The notes beneath the pieces were generated by a model. That model had not been told where the DNA came from. It ran no database searches and saw only the letters and a program-made list of their open reading frames with translations. Positions 1 through 6,331 of a stretch of 27,603 nt of DNA are shown piece by piece; within the stretch, counting starts at the first letter, position 1, and each line of letters opens with the position of its first letter. This DNA comes from SVTX01 sp045577415 (lineage in GTDB: Bacteria; Bacillota; Clostridia; Oscillospirales; CAG-272). Position numbers and translations under genes: made by a program. The DNA lies in assembly GCA_045577415.1 (NCBI GenBank), contig JAZNII010000084.1:1-27603 (forward strand). Reading direction: 5' to 3'.

Positions 1-27
1 TTGCTTTCCGCTTCTTTCCGTAAACAT
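1..27 (-). CDS. 5' end of an unknown gene, cut by the window edge
   Basis: An ATG at 27-25 opens a frame of nine codons (MFTERSGKQ) that reaches the left edge. It is preceded by a very strong Shine-Dalgarno sequence (GAGGAGGAG on the minus strand, about six bases before the ATG) and a promoter at 60-88. The initiation signals are convincing, but nine residues are too few to name a product. It lies downstream of the SCP2 gene on the same strand, separated from it by terminator hairpins, so it is probably its own transcription unit. Confidence 0.6.
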
Positions 28-59
28 AGGTGCTCCTCCTCGTTCTTTTTTACACCTAT

Positions 60-88
60 ATTATACCACATTTCTAAAATCCTGTAAA
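60..88 (-). promoter_or_regulatory. Sigma-A type promoter for the gene cut at the left edge
   Basis: On the minus strand a -35 TTTACA (88-83) and a -10 TATAAT (65-60) are separated by 17 bases. The start codon at 27 lies about 30 bases downstream of the expected transcription start. Confidence 0.65.
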
Positions 89-94
89 TACGAC

Positions 95-123
95 AAAAAA
101 GCCCAAAACCTATGTCTTGGACT
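95..123 (-). terminator. Rho-independent terminator downstream of the SCP2 gene
   Basis: On the minus strand, a 7-bp stem AGTCCAA (123-117) pairs with TTGGGCT (106-100, one G-U pair) and runs directly into a T tract (100-95). It is the second of two hairpins after the SCP2 stop codon. Confidence 0.55.
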
Positions 124-140
124 CTTTGTCAGTAATCTGA

Positions 141-164
141 ACGAGCGGAAAACCGCTCGTTTTT
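141..164. terminator. Hairpin with T tract next to the SCP2 stop codon
   Basis: ACGAGCGG (141-148) pairs perfectly with CCGCTCGT (153-160) around an AAAA loop, followed on the plus strand by TTTT. It begins only a few bases from the SCP2 stop (167-169). The T tract favours plus-strand termination, but no plus-strand gene precedes it here, so on the minus strand it may act mainly as a 3'-end stabiliser of the SCP2 transcript. Confidence 0.5.
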
Positions 165-166
165 AA

Positions 167-523
167 TTATGCCTTTTTAGCGCAAGGCTTTCTGGTCATC
201 TTGACGACCAGCTTTTTCAGCTCCGCAGCCTTTTCAAGGTCGCCTTCGATAACGAATACGCCATTGTCGACCGCCTTGTCGTAACCAAGTCTGCCGCTCA
301 TAACTCTGACTATGTCCTTGCAGGACGCGGTAAGTATAGCGTCGCGGTCAACATAGTCGTAAGGCTCAACAAAGAGCTGACCGTCCTTGACCTCGATATA
401 CATGATGCCATTCGCATCAGAGTCGTTGATGTTCACCTGAATTGCAAGGTGACCCTGTACCTCTGCGGGGTTGGACTTTTCCATAGCCGCTTTGATCTTC
501 TCGTAAGCTTCGATAAATGTCAT
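167..523 (-). CDS. SCP2 sterol-binding domain protein
   Basis: This 118-residue protein consists almost entirely of one SCP2-type (sterol carrier/lipid-binding fold) domain. Features seen include an N-terminal helix (TFIEAYEKIKAAMEKS), alternating strands (HLAIQVNI, GIMYIEVKDGQLFVEP), then the family-typical 'DAILTASCKDIVRVMSGRL' step and an acidic 'FVIEGDLEKAAELKKLV' end. SCP2 proteins bind apolar ligands in a hydrophobic tunnel; in Firmicutes the small stand-alone forms have no established ligand. The start ATG at 523 follows an AGAGG ribosome site and a consensus promoter (560-588), so it is probably monocistronic. It has no signal peptide and should be cytoplasmic. The last residues (TRKPCAKKA) are basic. 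The family call is firm; the physiological role is unknown. Confidence 0.8.
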   Translation of the reverse strand: MTFIEAYEKIKAAMEKSNPAEVQGHLAIQVNINDSDANGIMYIEVKDGQLFVEPYDYVDRDAILTASCKDIVRVMSGRLGYDKAVDNGVFVIEGDLEKAAELKKLVVKMTRKPCAKKA

Positions 524-559
524 TTTAAACCTCTTTTTTATTATTTTTTTACCTACAAT

Positions 560-588
560 ATTATACTATGAAGGCAGAGATTTGTCAA
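560..588 (-). promoter_or_regulatory. Consensus promoter for the SCP2 gene
   Basis: A perfect -35 TTGACA (588-583) and a perfect -10 TATAAT (565-560), 17 bases apart on the minus strand, lie about 37 bases before the SCP2 start codon. This predicts strong constitutive sigma-A transcription. Confidence 0.8.
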
Positions 589-673
589 CAAAAAGTTTTT
601 GTATAAAAAGCCAAAATTTTGCGCATTCAGCGTGATTTTTGAGTGATTTTGACTTTTTGGGGCAGATCAACTT

Positions 674-708
674 ACAGCGGTCTTTAAGCAGCTTAAAAAC
701 CGCGCTGT
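674..708. terminator. Hairpin between radical SAM gene and SCP2 gene
   Basis: An interrupted stem (CAGC/GCTG, GGT/ACC, TTAAG/CTTAA around CAG) lies about 40 bases past the stop of the minus-strand radical SAM gene. The T tract is on the plus-strand side, so it is not a textbook minus-strand terminator. It is the only candidate 3' structure for that gene. Confidence 0.35.
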
Positions 709-745
709 TTTTGATGCTTCCGTCAAGAATTTTGATGCCGCCTCG

Positions 746-1624
746 TCAAAACTCGGGTGTAAAACTCTTGTTTGCCGACGCAAAGCCTTGGAAATAGCCT
801 TCAAAGCCAAGAGAGTCGGCGACCTTCATAACACTATCGTATTCGAATTTAGTTAATCGACGGCAGAGATTTTTATGCTCCGCGCAAGACGAACCGACGT
901 AAAAATCGGGGGTATATTGGCTCATAAGGCTAAGTCGCAGATCGCCCGTGCCGAAATTATCGGCGATATGCCGCAAGACCGCAATAGAATCGTTTCTGTG
1001 GCTTGGCAGAACGAGGTGACGGACAAGCACGCCCTTTCGCATCTTCCCCCACTCGTCAAACTGCGGCTTTCCAACCTGACGGAGCATCTCTCCAAGGGCG
1101 GCGGTTGCGATTTCAAGATAGTCTGAGACGGCGGAATAAGTCCTTGCTACCTCGCCGTCAAAATATTTGAAGTCGGGCAGATAGACGTCCACCAAGCCGT
1201 CAAGCTTCCGCAGGCTCTCGGTCTTTTCGTACCCTCCGCTATTCCAGACCACGGGGATGTTCAACTTGGGTTTTATTCTATTCAAAAGCTCTGCAAGCCG
1301 ATCGGTATAATGCGTCGGCGTGACGAACTCAACACATTCCGCTCCCTGATCTACAAGCTCAAATATGGCACATTCAAGCTCGCTATCGGTCATAATATTT
1401 CCTTTGTCGCCTCGGCTGATGTCGATATTCTGACAGTAAACACACCGCAGATTACATCCCGAGAAAAATACCGTTCCCGCGCCGCGCTCTCCCGCGATGC
1501 AGGGTTCTTCCCATCTGTGTATCATCAGCTTTGCCACGGAATAAAGCTCGGGAGCGCGGCAAAAGCCAAGTCGCCCCAACGCTCTGTCCACATTACAGGC
1601 TCTCGGACAAATATTACAAGCCAC
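746..1624 (-). CDS. Radical SAM protein, PflA-related family with N-terminal Cys motif
   Basis: With the start used here the protein has 292 residues. It begins directly with the conserved module C3-x2-C6-P-R-x-C10-x11-C22 (CNICPRACNV...GFC), followed by the radical SAM [4Fe-4S] triad C57-x3-C61-x2-C64 in GCNLRCVYCQN. This is the widespread family annotated as putative pyruvate formate-lyase activating enzyme homologues, whose substrate is not known. I chose GTG 1624 because GGAGG lies six bases before it and the promoter at 1665-1693 leaves a normal leader. The ATG at 1654 would be nearly leaderless and has no ribosome site. A much longer reading back to 1912 would cross the promoter and the divergent pncC gene. 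It lacks the ferredoxin-like insert of glycyl-radical-enzyme activases, so it is not the obvious partner of the enzyme at 25817. Confidence 0.82.
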   Translation of the reverse strand: MACNICPRACNVDRALGRLGFCRAPELYSVAKLMIHRWEEPCIAGERGAGTVFFSGCNLRCVYCQNIDISRGDKGNIMTDSELECAIFELVDQGAECVEFVTPTHYTDRLAELLNRIKPKLNIPVVWNSGGYEKTESLRKLDGLVDVYLPDFKYFDGEVARTYSAVSDYLEIATAALGEMLRQVGKPQFDEWGKMRKGVLVRHLVLPSHRNDSIAVLRHIADNFGTGDLRLSLMSQYTPDFYVGSSCAEHKNLCRRLTKFEYDSVMKVADSLGFEGYFQGFASANKSFTPEF

Positions 1625-1664
1625 GCTATCCCTCCAATCGTAAAATTTACTCATTTTTAAGACA

Positions 1665-1693
1665 ACTATATCATTAATAAATGCGTAAGTCAA
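1665..1693 (-). promoter_or_regulatory. Promoter for the radical SAM gene
   Basis: On the minus strand -35 TTGACT (1693-1688) and -10 TATAGT (1670-1665) are 17 bases apart. The predicted start near 1658 supports the downstream GTG start at 1624 rather than the ATG at 1654. Confidence 0.7.
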
Positions 1694-1771
1694 GAGATTT
1701 TGTAAATTTTGGCTGCAAAAAACCAAAAACTTTTTTGCTAAATACGAAACATACGCACTCACAAGCATACT

Positions 1772-1822
1772 TATTTTTATGATATAAAAATATCCCGAAG
1801 AAATCTCTTTACTTTCTCGGGG
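1772..1822. other. Two adjacent hairpins in the radical SAM / pncC divergent spacer
   Basis: The first hairpin pairs TATTTTTAT (1772-1780) with ATAAAAATA (1784-1792). The second pairs CCCGAAGAAA (1794-1803) with TTTCTCGGG (1813-1821, one bulge) and is followed by TTTT on the plus strand and by a T-rich stretch on the minus strand. The second looks like a bidirectional terminator, which is odd between two divergent genes, and it overlaps the proposed pncC promoter. Confidence 0.5.
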
Positions 1823-1836
1823 TTTTATGTTACAAT
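1808..1836 (+). promoter_or_regulatory. Possible promoter for pncC
   Basis: -35 TTTACT (1808-1813) and -10 TACAAT (1831-1836) are 17 bases apart, 28 bases before the start codon. The -35 lies inside a hairpin that resembles a terminator, so this assignment is less sure than the other promoters. Confidence 0.45.
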
Positions 1837-1864
1837 AATTATATATTTCGGACGGAGGCTTTAT

Positions 1865-2377
1865 ATGAAATTCAAGAAAAGCGAGATAAACGCCGCCATA
1901 GCAACGCCGCAAGAGGCAGAAACAGAATTTGAGGATGCAGTGGGGGCGCTGACAAGAAAGGACCTTACGGTATCTGTAGCCGAATCCTGCACGGGCGGAC
2001 TTATAGGAAAGCTGTTCACGGACGTTTCAGGTTCCTCCACGGTATTTGCGGGCGGAATGATAACCTACACCAACCAAATCAAGATCAATAAACTGGGTGT
2101 ATCTGCCGAGACGGTTGACAAATACACCGAGGTCAGCTACGAGTGTGCGGCTGAAATGGCGGCGAGAGCGAGAGAATATTTTGAGACCGATATTGGTCTG
2201 TCCGCTACCGGCTTTGCAGGCCCTACGGGCGGCAACGAAAGTGACCCCGTGGGTACGGTTTACCTTGGATTTGCCACGGCTGACGGCGTTTGCGCCTATC
2301 GATTGTCCTTTGGCAACGCTACGAGAAGCGAGATAAGATACGGCACGGCAAAATTTGCGACTACACTGTTAAAATAG
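1865..2377 (+). CDS. pncC: CinA C-terminal domain / nicotinamide-nucleotide amidohydrolase
   Basis: This 170-residue protein matches the stand-alone CinA C-terminal (PncC) family, which deamidates nicotinamide mononucleotide to nicotinic acid mononucleotide in pyridine nucleotide recycling. Seen in sequence are the active-site segment VAESCTGGLIG (residues 38-48, with Ser41) and SATGFAGPTGG (residues 113-123), both diagnostic. The length is normal for the single-domain form; the N-terminal MoaB-like CinA domain is absent. The ATG at 1865 follows GGAGG at good spacing. The first 20 or so residues are charged and less conserved. pfkA follows 200 bases downstream with its own promoter, so the two are probably not an operon. 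Catalytic assignment rests on motif recognition only. Confidence 0.88.
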   Translation: MKFKKSEINAAIATPQEAETEFEDAVGALTRKDLTVSVAESCTGGLIGKLFTDVSGSSTVFAGGMITYTNQIKINKLGVSAETVDKYTEVSYECAAEMAARAREYFETDIGLSATGFAGPTGGNESDPVGTVYLGFATADGVCAYRLSFGNATRSEIRYGTAKFATTLLK

Positions 2378-2470
2378 GCTTTTTCGCTTAATTTGTACAC
2401 CCCATCCAAATAAAAACATTCTATATTTATAAAATTCTACGAAAAAAGACGACATTTTTTTAATAAACTC

Positions 2471-2499
2471 TTGATTTAATGCAAAAAATATATTAAAAT
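2471..2499 (+). promoter_or_regulatory. Promoter for pfkA
   Basis: -35 TTGATT (2471-2476) and -10 TAAAAT (2494-2499) are 17 bases apart, leaving a leader of roughly 75 bases before the ATG at 2581. Confidence 0.6.
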
Positions 2500-2580
2500 A
2501 TACAGTGGTGACCGAAAATCCCCGATCTGTAAGTGATTTTTGCGTCAATTGAAGTATTATACCCGAAAGGATCATTTATA

Positions 2581-3657
2581 ATGGCAAAATTCAGAAAAAT
2601 TGGTATACTTTCCTCCGGAGGCGATGCTCCCGGTATGAACGCGGCTATCAGGGCGATAGCCCGAAAGGCTCTCTCCGACGGCATAGAGGTCGTTGGCATC
2701 AACGAGGGCTATAACGGTTTGATCAATGGAAATCTCCGTCCTCTCGACAGTGCCGCAGTGTCGAATATAATCACTCACGGCGGCACTATGCTCTACAGCT
2801 CCCGTTGCCCCGAATTCAAGACCGAGGAGGGTATGGCTAAGGCTATCAAGACCTGCAAGGATAATCAGATAGACGCTATCGTAGCTTTGGGCGGTGACGG
2901 TACCTTCAGAGGTGCTACCGACCTTACCAACCGCGGGATCCCCTCTATCGGTATTCCCTGCACCATTGACAACGACATCACCGCCACCGAGTACACTATC
3001 GGTTTCGATACCGCGATGAACACGGTTCTCGACATGGTTGGCTCGCTCCGCGAGACCTGCGAATCCCACGCAAGATGCAACATTATCGAGGTCATGGGAC
3101 GCAACTGCGGTATGATCGCTCTCTACGCGGGTATTTCTTCGGGCGCGGTGGTTATCGCTATCCCCGAGGTTCCCTTTGACGAGGAATATGCGATCTCCAG
3201 ATTTAAGCACGCGCGCGAGATCGGAAAGAGGGGTATGATCGGTGTATTTGCCGAGGGAATGTCTCTTAATCTCGATCATAAGTACAGCGAGGATTTCGTT
3301 AAGAAGCTTGAGGAACAAACAGGAATAGAGACCAAGTTTGCCCGTCTCGGTCACGTCGTCCGCGGCGGCTCACCCACACTTCGTGACCGCCTTACCGCTA
3401 CGCAGATGGGTGCAAATGCAGTCAGCTGTCTCCTTGAGGGCAAAAGCAACGTGGTAATGTGCGTTCAGCACGGTAAGATCACCAGCGTGGACATCAATTA
3501 CGCGCTTATGCTTGACAGAATGTATAAGAACAAGCTTCAGGAAGGCGATCTTGATAACTTCAGTCCCGACGCTATTGCCGAGATGAAGTCTGCATGCGCT
3601 TACCGTCAGGCTAAAATGGAACGCCTTTACAGAATGTCTTTTGATATAGGTGTTTAA
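2581..3657 (+). CDS. pfkA: ATP-dependent 6-phosphofructokinase
   Basis: This glycolytic enzyme phosphorylates fructose-6-phosphate. The 358-residue product shows the nucleotide-binding start SSGGDAPGMNAAIR (11-24), the GGDGT loop (104-108), the catalytic TIDND segment (128-132, Asp130) and the sugar-contacting MGR (172-174). Gly in GGDG, rather than the Asp of PPi-dependent enzymes, supports ATP use. Oddities: the residue before TIDND is Cys (PCTIDND) where many bacterial enzymes have Gly, and the protein is about 35 residues longer than the usual 320, with the extra mostly at the C-terminus. I start at ATG 2581, preceded by AAAGGA at normal spacing; an upstream in-frame ATG at 2533 has no ribosome site. 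Strong hairpins follow the stop codon. It lies convergent to the ABC exporter operon. Confidence 0.93.
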   Translation: MAKFRKIGILSSGGDAPGMNAAIRAIARKALSDGIEVVGINEGYNGLINGNLRPLDSAAVSNIITHGGTMLYSSRCPEFKTEEGMAKAIKTCKDNQIDAIVALGGDGTFRGATDLTNRGIPSIGIPCTIDNDITATEYTIGFDTAMNTVLDMVGSLRETCESHARCNIIEVMGRNCGMIALYAGISSGAVVIAIPEVPFDEEYAISRFKHAREIGKRGMIGVFAEGMSLNLDHKYSEDFVKKLEEQTGIETKFARLGHVVRGGSPTLRDRLTATQMGANAVSCLLEGKSNVVMCVQHGKITSVDINYALMLDRMYKNKLQEGDLDNFSPDAIAEMKSACAYRQAKMERLYRMSFDIGV

Positions 3658-3673
3658 GGCATATATATGCAGG

Positions 3674-3740
3674 GAGGGGAGAGAACCTTTTTGGGAAAAA
3701 GGTTCTCTCCCCTCTTTCCAAAAACTTTTTGGGAAAGAGG
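3674..3740 (-). repeat. Dispersed hairpin repeat, copy A
   Basis: A perfect 17-bp stem, GGGGAGAGAACCTTTTT (3676-3692) against 3696-3712, with a GGG loop; pairing extends at least two more bases outward. Read on the minus strand it has the order AAGTTTTTGG, purine-rich GGAG segment, then a hairpin around AACCTTTTT. Copies B (3856-3928) and C (25736-25795) share this order. Confidence 0.7.
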
Positions 3741-3749
3741 GAGTTTTTT
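3712..3749 (+). terminator. pfkA terminator
   Basis: CTCTTTCC (3712-3719) pairs with GGAAAGAG (3732-3739) around an A-tract/T-tract loop, followed by GGAG and six T residues (3744-3749). It shares bases with repeat copy A, so termination may be one function of that element. Confidence 0.65.
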
Positions 3750-3855
3750 ATTTAAGCTGAACTTCTCCCCGTAACTTTTTACTTAATTTATAATCAAATA
3801 TAATATTATTTCACATCCGTAGTTAAATTAACGCCTACAATTAAACCCCTTCTTC

Positions 3856-3928
3856 AGAAAGTTTTTTTGGAAGGAGGGGGCGCGGGGGAGGAAACCTATT
3901 TTTTCTAAAAAATGGTTTCCTCCCCCGC
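3856..3928 (+). repeat. Dispersed hairpin repeat, copy B
   Basis: AAAGTTTTTTTGGAAGGAGG leads into a long stem in which 3882-3896 pairs perfectly with 3914-3928, continued by ATTTTTT/AAAAAAT after one bulged T. That gives about 22 bp in all. It sits directly after the stop of the minus-strand ABC gene at 3936 and is in opposite orientation to copy A, so the pair frames the convergent pfkA/ABC junction and can stop transcription from both sides. Confidence 0.7.
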
Positions 3929-3935
3929 ATATAAA

Positions 3936-6329
3936 TTAATCTAATTCCCTCTTGCCGGTGTAAAGTTCGTAGTAGCGTCCTTTCATTTCGAGGAGCTGTT
4001 CGTGTGTGCCTCGCTCGATTATTTCGCCCTGCTCAAGAACCATAATAGCGTTAGAGTTACGGACTGTGGACAGGCGGTGTGCGATAACGAATGTGGTTCG
4101 TGTTGCCATAAGTCTTGCCAGACCGTGTTCGATATGGCGCTCGGTTCGGGTATCGACCGAGCTTGTCGCCTCGTCGAGGACGAGGATAGGTGCTTTGGAG
4201 ATAGCGGCTCTTGCGATATTGAGAAGCTGACGCTGACCTTGGGAGAGGTTTGCGCCGTCACCCTCAAGCATAGTGTCATATCCCTTTTCGAGACGCATAA
4301 TAAAGCTGTGCGCCGAGGCGGTCTTTGCCGCCTGTATTACCTCGTCGTCGGTAGCGTCGGGGCGTCCGTAGCGGATATTCTCCATGACAGTACCGGTAAA
4401 CAGGTGGGTGTCTTGAAGAACCATAGCGATATTTGAGCGGAGAGTTTCTCGCTTCATGTCGCGGATGTCAACGCCGTCAATGGTTATCTTACCCGAATCT
4501 ATATCGTAGAAGCGGCTCAAGAGATTGGTGACGGTGGTCTTACCCGCGCCCGTAGAGCCAACGAAGGCTATCTTCTGACCGGGGTGAGCGTAGAGCGCAA
4601 TATTCTTGAGGATCACCTTGTCGGGATTATATCCGAAGGTCACGTTCTCAAAGACCACGTCTCCGCGCATCTCGGGCATATCAAGTGCATCCTCGGCATC
4701 GGGAGTTTCGGGTATCTCGTCCATTACGGCAAATACTCTTTCCGCACCCGCAAGAGCCGAGAAGATAGAGGAGGTCTGCTGAGAAATATTGTTAATAGGC
4801 ATACTGAACTGCTTGGAATACTGGGCAAAGAGCTGAAGCGCGCCGGGGTCAAGCTTTCCGAACACCATAAGTATACCTCCCACACCAATGGTCACGGAAT
4901 AGCTTATCATGCTGGTGTTGTGCATAATGGGACCCATAATGCCGCCGTAGAACTGTGCCTTCATCTGCTTGTCGCGAAGATCCTCGTTGAGAGTCTCAAA
5001 TTCCTCGCAGCAGGTCGCTTCATGGTTAAATACCTTGACGACCTTCTGTCCCGTAACCGTCTCCTCAACGTAGCCGTTTGCCGCTCCGAGAGCCGCCTGC
5101 TGACCCGAATAATATTTTCTCGACATCTTCGCGATCTGCATTCCGCCAAAAGCAAAGAAAGGAACGAAGACAACGGTTATGAGAGTGAGCCATATATTAG
5201 TGGTTATCATAAATACCAGCGTTCCCAAGAGCGATATAACGCCGGAAACGATACCTGTCAGAGAGTTGTTCAGCATAACGTCGATATTATCGACATCATT
5301 GGTAAATCTCGACATTACCTCGCCCGTAGGATGAGTGTCGAAATAACGGACGGGAAGCTTCTGAAGCTTTTGGAAAAGATCATTTCTTATCTTTTCCAGT
5401 GAGTTTTGAGAAACCGTCATCATAACTCTCGATTGCAGATAGTTTGTGACGATTCCAAAGACGTATATAAATACGAGGATAATGATGATGGACAAGATGT
5501 AGAACATTACCTCGAATGCGACGGTGTTCTCGTCGTAGGTCGTTCCCACGATAGCGGAGATCATTCCGCCGAAGGTGTTAGAGGAAAGCTCGACAAGTCC
5601 GTCAAGCAGCTTGTAAATGCCCGAATCAAGGCTCGTGTCAAAGGGTTCAAGTTCATTTTCGCCGTATTTTACGTTTAAGTGGTAGTGATTGTTCGCGAAT
5701 TTCTCGCCTTTTGTTACCGAAACAAAATAGGTTCCTGCCTTGACGGGAAGATTTTCTTCAAATTTGCTTGCATTGTCGGGAATGGTTGCGGACCAAAGCT
5801 GTTCGGTCAATGAGTAGACCTTAACGTCCCAAGCGTTTTTGTTGTCACCTATCTTGTTGTGGTGAGAGAATTTCAAGGAAATAAATCCGTCTTTTTCAAG
5901 GTCGATTTTGTAAATATCAACGTCGTTTTCACCCGAAAGCTCGCCGCGTACTGCGGAGTCAAAGCCGATAGAGCCGTCTTCGTTCTTGACTGTGATATCC
6001 TGACCGATAAGAGGGGTATTGTTAAGCTCCTCGTTTTCGACCACGCCCGTGACGTATTCCGAAAGACGGTTGATGATAGGTCTGGTCATATAACCGCCCA
6101 CAAGAGACGTGACGGTGTTTATCATCATAACTATCAATACGATGAAGAGGAGGACCTTGTATTTGCCGACATAGCCGAGAAGTCTTCCGACAGTCTTTTT
6201 CAGATCCTTGGGCTTTCCGCCGGGACCCCCGGGACCTCTTCCGCGAGGGCCGGGACCTCCGGGGCCTCGCTGTCCGGGCTTGGACGAGCTGTGATACTGC
6301 TTTTGAAGTTCAGATAAGCTTCTTGCCAT
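3936..6329 (-). CDS. ABC exporter half-transporter with extracellular PPC-like insertion
   Basis: This 797-residue fused permease-ATPase is the catalytically complete half of a heterodimeric type IV ABC exporter. Residues 1-45 are a Gly/Pro/Arg-rich tail; TM1 is near 57-80 and TM2 near 272-297. The loop between them is about 170 residues instead of the usual short one. Residues 125-222 read like a bacterial pre-peptidase C-terminal (PPC) beta-sandwich: 'DVDIYKIDLEKDGFISLKF', then 'WDVKVYS', then 'LPVKAGTYFVSVTKG'. The nucleotide domain has Walker A GSTGAGKTT (591-599), a divergent signature LSQGQ (695-699), Walker B LVLDE with catalytic Glu720, and switch His751. Two bases separate it from the partner gene, so they are co-expressed. 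The substrate is unknown. The insertion is the main peculiarity; the PPC assignment is by pattern only. Confidence 0.9.
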   Translation of the reverse strand: MARSLSELQKQYHSSSKPGQRGPGGPGPRGRGPGGPGGKPKDLKKTVGRLLGYVGKYKVLLFIVLIVMMINTVTSLVGGYMTRPIINRLSEYVTGVVENEELNNTPLIGQDITVKNEDGSIGFDSAVRGELSGENDVDIYKIDLEKDGFISLKFSHHNKIGDNKNAWDVKVYSLTEQLWSATIPDNASKFEENLPVKAGTYFVSVTKGEKFANNHYHLNVKYGENELEPFDTSLDSGIYKLLDGLVELSSNTFGGMISAIVGTTYDENTVAFEVMFYILSIIIILVFIYVFGIVTNYLQSRVMMTVSQNSLEKIRNDLFQKLQKLPVRYFDTHPTGEVMSRFTNDVDNIDVMLNNSLTGIVSGVISLLGTLVFMITTNIWLTLITVVFVPFFAFGGMQIAKMSRKYYSGQQAALGAANGYVEETVTGQKVVKVFNHEATCCEEFETLNEDLRDKQMKAQFYGGIMGPIMHNTSMISYSVTIGVGGILMVFGKLDPGALQLFAQYSKQFSMPINNISQQTSSIFSALAGAERVFAVMDEIPETPDAEDALDMPEMRGDVVFENVTFGYNPDKVILKNIALYAHPGQKIAFVGSTGAGKTTVTNLLSRFYDIDSGKITIDGVDIRDMKRETLRSNIAMVLQDTHLFTGTVMENIRYGRPDATDDEVIQAAKTASAHSFIMRLEKGYDTMLEGDGANLSQGQRQLLNIARAAISKAPILVLDEATSSVDTRTERHIEHGLARLMATRTTFVIAHRLSTVRNSNAIMVLEQGEIIERGTHEQLLEMKGRYYELYTGKRELD

Positions 6330-6331
6330 TA

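Noticed and set aside
746..1624. Radical SAM protein as activase of the glycyl radical enzyme
   Set aside because: It lacks the two-cluster ferredoxin insert typical of those activases, has a different N-terminal Cys module, and lies 24 kb away on the other strand. The activase is expected next to the enzyme beyond the right edge.
2533..2580. N-terminal extension of pfkA
   Set aside because: The upstream ATG has no ribosome site; ATG 2581 has AAAGGA and begins at the family's normal N-terminus.
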